Positions 1 through 5,760 of a stretch of 9,829 nucleotides of DNA are shown piece by piece. This DNA is from JANRKT01 sp033763355. Its GTDB lineage: Bacteria > Bacteroidota > Bacteroidia > Chitinophagales > Chitinophagaceae. The translations under genes were made by a program, and so were the position numbers. A model generated the notes under the pieces. The model searched no databases. It saw only the letters and a program-made list of their open reading frames with translations, and was not told the DNA's origin. Position 1 is the stretch's first letter, and each line of letters starts with the position of its first letter. The stretch is taken from contig JANRKT010000108.1 in the NCBI GenBank assembly GCA_033763355.1, positions 1 through 9,829 on the forward strand, written 5' to 3'.

Positions 1-651
1 GAAAAAGAAGGCAATAAATTACTCAAGCTGATTGAAGAGCCGCCGGACAACACCCTTTTCATTCTTGTAGCCGAAAATGAATCGCTTATCCTGCCCACCA
101 TTGTTTCGCGTTGCCAACTGGTAAAAATCCCTGCTCTTGAAACCAAGGATATTCAAGCGGCGCTGATACAAAGAGCCGGTATTTCTCCTGAACAGGCAAG
201 TCAGGTGGCCCCAATAGCTGAAGGCAATTACCGTGAGGCATTGCAATTGCTGCAACATGCAGAAGAAGACTGGCAAAGCCTGCTTCGTGACTGGCTCAAT
301 GCCATTGTAAAAACAGGACCGGCGGCACAGGTAAAATGGGTGGAAGAAATCAGCAAACAGGGCCGGGAAAAACAAAAACAATTCCTCCGTTATTTCAACC
401 ACCTGCTTGAACAAAGCATTCACTTAAGAATTGCCGGGGGCAATACGGCTAATGTTGCACCAAATGAACTGGACTTTGCTTTGCGGTTAAACAAAATCTC
501 CACCTTATCGCAGCAGCAGGCCATTATCGGGGAACTGGATAAAGCCGCTTACTATATTGAACGCAACGCCAACGCTAAAATGCTGTTCCAGGCGCTTACC
601 ATTAAACTCTATCACATCATTCAGGACAATTCCTTAATTTTGACAACCTGA
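1..651 (+). CDS. holB: DNA polymerase III delta' subunit, 5'-truncated
   Basis: The frame is open from the first base to TGA at 649-651, giving 216 residues; the beginning lies outside the window. The product is the delta' subunit of the cytoplasmic clamp-loader (AAA+), which helps load the beta sliding clamp onto primed DNA. Visible motifs are LLKLIEEPP (residues 7-15 of the fragment), TLFILVAEN (18-26) and LPTIVSRCQ (31-39). The SRC element is the conserved clamp-loader arginine motif of sensor 1. The remaining ~170 residues are helical and diverge as delta' C-terminal collar domains do. DnaX (tau/gamma) shares the LLK.LEEPP and SRCQ motifs, but the short divergent C-terminus and the ricT neighbour favour HolB. 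The GTG at 205 is an internal valine codon, not the start. The full protein is probably about 370-390 residues. Confidence 0.9.
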   Translation, partial: EKEGNKLLKLIEEPPDNTLFILVAENESLILPTIVSRCQLVKIPALETKDIQAALIQRAGISPEQASQVAPIAEGNYREALQLLQHAEEDWQSLLRDWLNAIVKTGPAAQVKWVEEISKQGREKQKQFLRYFNHLLEQSIHLRIAGGNTANVAPNELDFALRLNKISTLSQQQAIIGELDKAAYYIERNANAKMLFQALTIKLYHIIQDNSLILTT

Positions 652-949
652 GTGAAGGGTTGGTGTGGAAATCAAATATATATCCGAACGGATTTTGTGG
701 GAGTTGGTTTTAATGATTGAGTCGTCTTTTGTAACTATAATCATCGTTCGTTGTGTCACTCTCTTGTACGCCTTAGCTTTCTTCAGCGGCGTTAAACAAA
801 AGAGATGCCCTGCACAGTTTTAAACCCGGGCAGGGAAATTAAATGCATCCTGCAAGGGGCGGGACGACGCAACAGGTGTTTCATTACTGATCAATTGCGG
901 CCGCATTAATTCCTTCTCTGTTTCAAAAATTCTTAAATCTTACATTATA
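652..949. other. Intergenic region holB-ricT, no gene recognised
   Basis: This 298-bp gap has no convincing open frame, tRNA or repeat family. It holds two weak potential stem-loops. One (768-792) pairs ACGCC with GGCGT, with an inner GCT/AGC stem. The other (808-835) pairs CCCTGC with GCAGGG across a 16-nt loop. Neither is followed by a T-run, so neither is a good terminator. A 10-bp palindrome, TGCGGCCGCA, lies at 896-905. The last ~45 bases before ricT are A+T-rich and probably contain its promoter and start region, but no clean TAnnTTTG box is present. Confidence 0.5.
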
Positions 950-2113
950 ATGTCGTGTTCAGCCTGTGGTACGCATGGTGGTAAGCCAATGGGGTGCAAG
1001 AGCAACGGAGGGTGCAGCAGCGGCGCATGCAACCGCATGAATGTACACGACTGGCTGGCCAACCTGCCCTTCAGCGACCCGGAAAGCTCCTGCAGGATCA
1101 TTGAAGTTTCGTTTAATAACGGGAGCCGTAAAGAATATTACCGCAACAACACATTACAAACTTTTATTAAAGGCGACATGGTGGCGGTGGAAGGCGTAAG
1201 CGGTTTTGATGTGGGTATGGTAAACCTTACGGGTGAACTTGTGCGGCTTCAGTTAAAGAAAAAAAATATTGATGAAAATTCACCCGACGTTAAAAAAATT
1301 TTACGCCGTGCAGGTGAATTTGATTTGCAAAAACTGAAAGAAAATAAAGCCCGTGAACCGCAGGCCATTATAAGGGCAAGGGCCGTTGCAAGGCAAATAG
1401 GCCTGGAAATGAAACTTTGCGAAGTGGAGATACAGGCCGATGGCCGCAAAGCCACTTTTTTTTATACTGCTGACGACCGTGTTGATTTTCGTGAGCTGAT
1501 AAAAGTTTATGCTTCCGAATTCAGGGTGAAAGTTGAAATGAAACAAATCGGTGCCAGGCAGGAATCAGCCAAAGTGGGCGGCATAGGCAGTTGCGGACGT
1601 GAGCTTTGCTGCAGCACCTGGCTTACTGATTTTAAAAGTGTAACCACCACCATTGCCCGTTATCAGAACCTCAGCATTAACCAGGCAAAACTGAGCGGCC
1701 AGTGCGGCCGTTTAAAATGCTGCCTCAATTACGAACTGGACAGTTACCTTGATGCTTTGCAGCATTTCCCCAATTATGCTGATACGCTGGAAACCATGAA
1801 AGGCAATGCCGTTCTCATAAAAAAAGATATTTTTAAAAACCTGATGTGGTACATATTGCCCGACAGCAGCCGCCAGTATCCGCTTACCATTGAAACGGTC
1901 AAAAAAATAAAAGCGATGAATGAAAAGGGCGTAAAGATAGAAGAGCTGCAGCCTGAAGAAGTAAACGGCAATAAACCCAAAGAAGCGGAACATGAGTTTG
2001 TAGATGTGGTAGGCCAAATCAGCCTGCGCAGCCTGGAGCGTAACAGCAAACGCCGCAAACAACAGCAAAGAGACAATAACCGGGATAACAGGGACAGGAG
2101 AAACAGGAAATAA
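950..2113 (+). CDS. ricT: PSP1-domain regulatory iron-sulfur protein RicT (YaaT)
   Basis: A 387-residue cytoplasmic PSP1-family protein. In B. subtilis RicT (YaaT) forms the Y-complex with RicA and RicF, which binds 4Fe-4S clusters and influences RNase Y-dependent RNA maturation, sporulation and biofilm control. Whether a Bacteroidota version has the same partners is not shown here. The signature cysteines are present: CGRELCCS (C215, C220, C221) and SGQCGRLKCCL (C252, C257, C258), preceded by the core segment VEMKQIGARQE (195-205). The N-terminal ~30 residues form a cysteine- and glycine-rich extension (C3, C6, C16, C22, C27) leading into NVHDWL. The C-terminal ~25 residues are a low-complexity Arg/Asn/Lys/Gln tail, a possible RNA-binding or disordered segment. 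ATG at 950 is chosen because it precedes the cysteine extension; no strong ribosome-binding site is visible. holB upstream matches the conserved holB-ricT pairing. Confidence 0.92.
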   Translation: MSCSACGTHGGKPMGCKSNGGCSSGACNRMNVHDWLANLPFSDPESSCRIIEVSFNNGSRKEYYRNNTLQTFIKGDMVAVEGVSGFDVGMVNLTGELVRLQLKKKNIDENSPDVKKILRRAGEFDLQKLKENKAREPQAIIRARAVARQIGLEMKLCEVEIQADGRKATFFYTADDRVDFRELIKVYASEFRVKVEMKQIGARQESAKVGGIGSCGRELCCSTWLTDFKSVTTTIARYQNLSINQAKLSGQCGRLKCCLNYELDSYLDALQHFPNYADTLETMKGNAVLIKKDIFKNLMWYILPDSSRQYPLTIETVKKIKAMNEKGVKIEELQPEEVNGNKPKEAEHEFVDVVGQISLRSLERNSKRRKQQQRDNNRDNRDRRNRK

Positions 2114-2283
2114 AACATTTCCCTTTTGATAAATCCTCTTTATGTGTGTCTTTTCATTTCAATAAAGCCGATCTCCCAAAAAATATTATCATCCTTTTGC
2201 AGCTACATTTTTAATCTTCGTCTCAGTTCTGGCATCAATTCTCAATAAAGAAATAGCTTTACTTTTCTCAAACCCTGCATTAA

Positions 2284-2327
2284 CAGTATAAACCGGTCAC
2301 CATGCCAATGATTTTTTTGTTACGTTC
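2284..2327 (+). repeat. Direct repeat, upstream copy of esterase start region
   Basis: These 44 bases match 2391-2434 at 39 positions, at an offset of 107 bp. The copy contains the same CAGTATAAA leader, TCACC and ATGCCAATGAT start region, then continues to TGTTACG. In the frame of its own ATG (2302) it encodes MPMIFLLRS against MPMIFVLRS in the real gene; two of the three coding mismatches (ATT/ATC, CGT/CGC) are silent. Similarity stops at about codon 9. It looks like a tandem duplication or the remnant of a second gene copy. Confidence 0.85.
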
Positions 2328-2418
2328 ACCCTGCCTGCGTTGGTGTCCTCACCAACGCTTTGATATATTTTTGAAGTTCAACTATTATTACAGTATAAAA
2401 CGATCACCATGCCAATGA
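2302..2418 (+). CDS. Possible 38-residue upstream ORF (leader peptide or decayed gene start)
   Basis: ATG at 2302 opens a frame of 38 codons ending in TGA at 2416-2418. The first nine residues (MPMIFLLRS) resemble the carboxylesterase N-terminus; the rest, including PCLRWCPHQRF, has no recognisable similarity. The stop overlaps the third codon (ATG 2415-2417) of the esterase as ATGA, an arrangement typical of translational coupling. The hairpin at 2337-2358 lies inside the frame. It could be a translated leader, a chance frame, or the decayed 5' end of a duplicated esterase gene. Expression cannot be judged from sequence. Confidence 0.25.
   Translation: MPMIFLLRSPCLRWCPHQRFDIFLKFNYYYSIKRSPCQ
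2337..2358. other. Perfect 9-bp stem-loop (terminator-like or REP-like)
   Basis: GCGTTGGTG (2337-2345) and CACCAACGC (2350-2358) are exact reverse complements separated by the 4-nt loop TCCT. The following bases, TTTGATATATTTTT, form an interrupted T-tract. On the plus strand this resembles an intrinsic terminator. A short GC-rich hairpin in an intergenic region could equally be one copy of a dispersed repetitive extragenic element. It sits between the two copies of the direct repeat. Confidence 0.75.
2366..2373 (+). promoter_or_regulatory. Putative Bacteroidota -7 box (TATTTTTG) for the carboxylesterase
   Basis: TATTTTTG fits TAnnTTTG, the -7 consensus of the Bacteroidota primary sigma factor. 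Transcription would begin near 2380, leaving about 30 nt of leader before ATG 2409. A candidate -33 TTG (2340-2342) lies within the hairpin, 23 bp upstream, slightly farther than the usual 19-21 bp, so the upstream element is weak. Confidence 0.5.
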
Positions 2419-2434
2419 TCTTTGTGTTACGCTC
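2391..2434 (+). repeat. Direct repeat, copy at the carboxylesterase start codon
   Basis: Partner of 2284-2327: 39 of 44 positions are identical. It spans the leader and first nine codons of the carboxylesterase, with its ATG at 2409. Confidence 0.85.
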
Positions 2435-3977
2435 TTCATATCTTTTAATATTCCTCTTTATCTTTTTTTCCGGCAGTAAAAGCCGGAAACAAAATGAAGT
2501 TATTAAAACAGATGCGGGCCTTATTTCAGGCATAAAAAACGAAAGCAGGGATGTGATTGCTTATAAGGGCATCCCCTACGCTGCAGCACCAACGGGCAAT
2601 TTAAGATGGAAAGCCCCTCAACCCGCTTCAAAATGGGATGGCATTAAACAATGTACCGCTTTTGCCGCCAGCGCCATGCAGGCCAAACCTGTTCCGTTCA
2701 TGGTATATACTGAAGAGTTTCTTGCACCCCCGGAACCCCTGAGTGAAGATTGCCTGTATTTAAATGTATGGACGGGCACAAAACCTTCAAAAGAAAAAAG
2801 ACCTGTGATGGTATGGATACATGGCGGGGCTTTTACGGGCGGATCAGGTTCTGTTCCCATCTACGATGGTGAAGCAATGGCAAGGAAAGGAGTGGTATTT
2901 GTAACCATCAACTACCGCCTTGGCATTTTTGGTTTTTTCGCCCATCCTGAACTAACTAAAGAATCAGGTTATAACACATCTGGCAATTATGGCCTGCTTG
3001 ACCAGATAGCTGCATTGAAATGGGTGCAACAAAATATTTCTGCTTTTGGCGGTGACCCGGAAAGGGTAACTATCGCCGGGCAGTCAGCCGGATCAGTGAG
3101 TGTGAACTGTCTTGTTGCTTCACCGCTTGCAAAAGGATTGTTTCACCGGGCCATTGCAGAAAGCGGGGGAAGCTTTGTTCCCGGGCCTTTGCGCAGCAAC
3201 ACCGGTCTTAAACAGGCTGAGGAGGAAGGGTTAAAAATTGCACAGTCTTTACAGGCTGGTTCTTTAGCAATACTAAGGTCTGTTTCTGCTGCTGACATGA
3301 TGCAAAAAGCACAGGGACTGAGGGGCCCCATTATTGATGGCTATATTTTGCCGGAAAGCATATCACAGGTATTTGATTCAGGTAAACAAAACCAGGTAAA
3401 CCTGCTTACCGGCTGGAATGCTGATGAAGGGTTTATCATGGGAGGAATTAAGAAAGCTGATGATTTCAAAAAACAGGCACAACAGCAGTATGGGCCAGAT
3501 GCCAAAACTTTTTTGGAATTTTACCCCTCATCAACAGACCAGGAAGCTGCCGCCTCTCAACAAGCCTTTGCAACTGATATGATGTTTGGTATTCAAAATT
3601 ATACATGGGCCAATGTGCAAAGCCAATCGGCCAAAACAAAAGTATATGTATATTATTTTACCCGTAGACTGCCGGCCACAGGAGACTTTGTAAAATATGG
3701 CGCTTTTCACACCGGCGAAGTAGCCTATGCTTATAATAATTTAAAATTTCTTCACCGGCCCTGGGAAGCGGTTGATCATAAACTAGCCGGGATCATGTCA
3801 TCCTATTGGGTAAATTTTGCTGCTACCGGTAACCCCAACGGAAAAGGCCTGCCCGTATGGCCGCAATATCAAAGCTACACCAATGAGGTAATGATTTTGA
3901 GTGAGCAACCGGGTGCAAAAAAACTGCCACGTAAAGCAGCGATGGATTTTTTGTATGAAAAACTAAAAGCCCGGTAA
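2409..3977 (+). CDS. Secreted type-B carboxylesterase (alpha/beta hydrolase)
   Basis: A 522-residue serine esterase of the carboxylesterase/cholinesterase family, hydrolysing carboxylic esters; the substrate is not predictable. The N-terminus (residues ~7-22, rich in L, I and F, then SGS) is a Sec signal peptide or anchor without a lipobox cysteine, so export to the periplasm or beyond is expected. Family motifs in order: YKGIPYAAAP (52-61), SEDCLYLNVW (112-121), oxyanion-hole HGG (138-140), nucleophile elbow GQSAGS with Ser226, acid Glu340 in GWNADEG, and catalytic His434 in GAFHTGE. C82 and C115 sit where the family commonly has a disulfide. Length is normal and the triad complete, so the enzyme should be active. 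ATG 2409 is used; the in-frame ATG at 2415 is an alternative that overlaps the stop of an upstream ORF. No good Shine-Dalgarno is seen. Confidence 0.93.
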   Translation: MPMIFVLRSSYLLIFLFIFFSGSKSRKQNEVIKTDAGLISGIKNESRDVIAYKGIPYAAAPTGNLRWKAPQPASKWDGIKQCTAFAASAMQAKPVPFMVYTEEFLAPPEPLSEDCLYLNVWTGTKPSKEKRPVMVWIHGGAFTGGSGSVPIYDGEAMARKGVVFVTINYRLGIFGFFAHPELTKESGYNTSGNYGLLDQIAALKWVQQNISAFGGDPERVTIAGQSAGSVSVNCLVASPLAKGLFHRAIAESGGSFVPGPLRSNTGLKQAEEEGLKIAQSLQAGSLAILRSVSAADMMQKAQGLRGPIIDGYILPESISQVFDSGKQNQVNLLTGWNADEGFIMGGIKKADDFKKQAQQQYGPDAKTFLEFYPSSTDQEAAASQQAFATDMMFGIQNYTWANVQSQSAKTKVYVYYFTRRLPATGDFVKYGAFHTGEVAYAYNNLKFLHRPWEAVDHKLAGIMSSYWVNFAATGNPNGKGLPVWPQYQSYTNEVMILSEQPGAKKLPRKAAMDFLYEKLKAR

Positions 3978-4022
3978 TGTTTTATCATTTGCAATTTTCA
4001 ATCAGCAAACTTATTACCCGGC
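3969..4022. repeat. Nested imperfect inverted repeat after the carboxylesterase stop
   Basis: GCCCGGTAAT (3969-3978) and ATTACCCGGC (4013-4022) pair at 9 of 10 positions. Inside the 34-nt spacer, TTTGC (3988-3992) pairs with GCAAA (4005-4009). The left arm includes the esterase stop codon. No T-run follows, so it is not a standard terminator. It occupies nearly all of the gap before the metallopeptidase gene and could act as an mRNA processing or stabilising structure. Confidence 0.45.
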
Positions 4023-4036
4023 ATTTGCGTAACTGA

Positions 4037-4777
4037 ATGATCATGATTACCCGTTACAGAAAGCTGCTGCCCGCAGTATCAATCTTTTTTATCGGCATGG
4101 CAGCTGAAGCACAAAGGGCACCGCTGACTGATATTACTGAAGCGGTGAACATAGAATACGGCAAACTGAAAGACAGTTTCGGCGCCAATAAAAAAATACT
4201 TCCGGAATTTGAAAAACAGATTTTATATGCCCTCTCTTATTTTCCCGAATTGAGAAACACCCGCATCCATTTTAAATTACGGAAAGGTAACAATGGAATC
4301 ATCTCTGCCAGGCCTGCATTTGGCAGCATATTTAAAAAGAGCAGCAAACGCTCTTATATTGTTTTCATCGGCGATTCTTCTGACGGAAAGTTTTCAAAAT
4401 TTCTGTTCAGGAACTCAGATGCCAACGGGCAGGTGGGCATATTGGGGCATGAGCTTACGCATATCCTCAATTTCAGCCGCATGAGCAGCTGGGGCTTATT
4501 GGGTGTGGGTGTAAACCATGTTTCAAAAAAATACATGGATAACTTTGAAAACAAGACAGACAGCGTTTGCATTGAGAGGGGATTCGGTTACCAGCTTATT
4601 GCCTGGAATATTTTTTTACGCAAAGCATTTGGTATGGCAGACCCTGAAAACGGCCCGGACCCGTTTTTCGGTGAAACAAACCGGGAGAGGTATATGAGCC
4701 CGGCAAGCATACGGCGTATAATGGGCAAAAGCCCCATGTACAACGGCAACAGTTCAGAAATCCCTTCTAAACAATAA
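4037..4777 (+). CDS. Exported HELTH-motif zinc metallopeptidase, unrecognised family
   Basis: A 246-residue protein with a Sec signal peptide (residues 1 to ~26, basic n-region TRYRK, hydrophobic core, AEAQ cleavage region), so probably periplasmic. The key motif is GHELTH (137-142), a zinc-binding HExxH with His138, Glu139 and His142. Downstream, ENKTD (171-175) has the ExxxD spacing that supplies the third zinc ligand in gluzincins such as M48, suggesting Glu171. Flanking segments include IVFIGD (108-113), which may be the edge strand above the active site, and IERGFGYQL (179-187). I do not recognise a named family, and substrate and partners are unknown. ATG 4037 is used; ATG 4043 (M3) is equally possible. 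The gene lies 59 bp after the carboxylesterase on the same strand and may be co-transcribed. A catalytic role is inferred from the motif only. Confidence 0.75.
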   Translation: MIMITRYRKLLPAVSIFFIGMAAEAQRAPLTDITEAVNIEYGKLKDSFGANKKILPEFEKQILYALSYFPELRNTRIHFKLRKGNNGIISARPAFGSIFKKSSKRSYIVFIGDSSDGKFSKFLFRNSDANGQVGILGHELTHILNFSRMSSWGLLGVGVNHVSKKYMDNFENKTDSVCIERGFGYQLIAWNIFLRKAFGMADPENGPDPFFGETNRERYMSPASIRRIMGKSPMYNGNSSEIPSKQ

Positions 4778-4890
4778 TAATAAACCACCTCAATCTGTTA
4801 TCATTTTGTTGAATCGGATAAAAGACAAAAAAGCTTAAAATAGTTTTTTTATTTTGTTGTACGGTGACCGGTAAAACAAAAAAGATATTG

Positions 4891-5736
4891 ATGAAAACCC
4901 TGATTATACTGGGGCTGTTAGCAGTGGTTTGGGCATTGATTGCCCCCGGCTGCATGTCGTTTCGCATAAGCGACGGAGAAGCCAGAAAAAAATTTGAAGA
5001 AAAAGGTTTGAAACTGCAGACTTTTTACCTGAAAGTAAATAACAGGCAGATGCACTATGTGCAAACAGGCAGTGATTCTTTACCCACCATATTTTTTGTT
5101 CACGGCTCTCCCGGAAGCTGGAATGCTTTTATGGATTACATGGGTGATAAAGATTTACTGCAGCATTACAGGATGATAAGTGTTGACCGCCCGGGCTTTG
5201 GATACAGCAATTATGGCAAAGCAGAGCACCTTGATGTGCAGGCCCAACTGATAAGCCCTGTATTAAGAGAAATCAATAATAATAAATCTGTTTATTTGGT
5301 GGGCCATTCACTCGGCGGGCCAATGGTGGTAAAACTGGCTGCCGACAATCCCGATATTATTGATGCTATCGTGATATTATCAGGTTCGGTTGATCCCAAA
5401 GAAGAGTTGCCCGAAAAATGGAGAAAGCCTTTGGATAAAACACCCTTGAATTACTTCATACCTGGCTCATTCCGTCCCAGCAACCGTGAACTGATGTATT
5501 TTAAGCAGGACGTGTATGACCTTATTGAAGATTTTGCCAAAGTAAAATGCAGGGTATATTTAATCCACGGCGAAAAAGACAAATGGGTCCCGCCCGGCAA
5601 TGTAACCTATGCAAAGCAAAAATTAACCAACGCAAAAAGTGTAGATACACTAATCTTAAAAGGCTCCAATCATTTTATTCCCTGGACGAGGATGAATGAT
5701 ATTAAAGAGGTGCTGATGAAGCTCAAAGAAGAGTAG
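4891..5736 (+). CDS. Membrane-anchored or exported alpha/beta hydrolase
   Basis: An alpha/beta-hydrolase fold enzyme of 281 residues from ATG 4891 (290 if the in-frame GTG at 4864 is used; numbering below is from GTG). The N-terminal hydrophobic segment (residues ~11-28) ends in APGC. This could be a signal anchor or a poor lipobox. Motifs: oxyanion-loop HGSPGS (80-85), DRPGFGYS (108-115), nucleophile elbow GHSLGG with Ser149, acid Asp239 in HGEKDKWVPP, and His270 in GSNHFIPW. The triad is complete. The substrate is unknown; the family includes esterases, epoxide hydrolases and C-C bond hydrolases, and the Pro-rich DRPGFGYS motif does not settle which. ATG 4891 is preferred because A-rich sequence precedes it and a near-match -7 box (TATTTTG, 4850-4856) would start transcription almost at the GTG. 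It is convergent with the GH3 gene, with 24 bp between stops. Confidence 0.85.
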   Translation: MKTLIILGLLAVVWALIAPGCMSFRISDGEARKKFEEKGLKLQTFYLKVNNRQMHYVQTGSDSLPTIFFVHGSPGSWNAFMDYMGDKDLLQHYRMISVDRPGFGYSNYGKAEHLDVQAQLISPVLREINNNKSVYLVGHSLGGPMVVKLAADNPDIIDAIVILSGSVDPKEELPEKWRKPLDKTPLNYFIPGSFRPSNRELMYFKQDVYDLIEDFAKVKCRVYLIHGEKDKWVPPGNVTYAKQKLTNAKSVDTLILKGSNHFIPWTRMNDIKEVLMKLKEE

Positions 5737-5760
5737 TTGTTAATCTGAATAATTATTTGA

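Larger units (their letters stand above)
2114..2408. other. Structured intergenic region upstream of the carboxylesterase
   Basis: This 295-bp stretch lacks a conventional gene. The first ~165 bases are A+T-rich and unremarkable, with TCAATAAAG occurring twice, and no clear terminator follows ricT. The last ~125 bases contain the upstream copy of a direct repeat, a perfect 9-bp stem-loop, a Bacteroidota-type -7 box and a 38-codon upstream reading frame. These are listed separately. Confidence 0.6.

Noticed and set aside
205..651. A 148-codon gene starting at GTG 205.
   Set aside because: The same frame is open to position 1 and the upstream part encodes essential clamp-loader motifs; GTG 205 is internal to holB.
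808..835. CCCTGC/GCAGGG hairpin as the holB terminator.
   Set aside because: The loop is 16 nt, the stem only 6 bp, and no T-run follows.
896..905. TGCGGCCGCA palindrome as an engineered NotI junction or regulator site.
   Set aside because: A single 8-bp restriction site can occur by chance and nothing around it looks like vector sequence.
4957..4980. APGC near residue 30 of the alpha/beta hydrolase as a lipobox.
   Set aside because: The -3 position is Ala and -2 is Pro rather than the usual Leu and Ala/Ser, so a signal anchor is at least as likely; kept only as a possibility in the gene entry.
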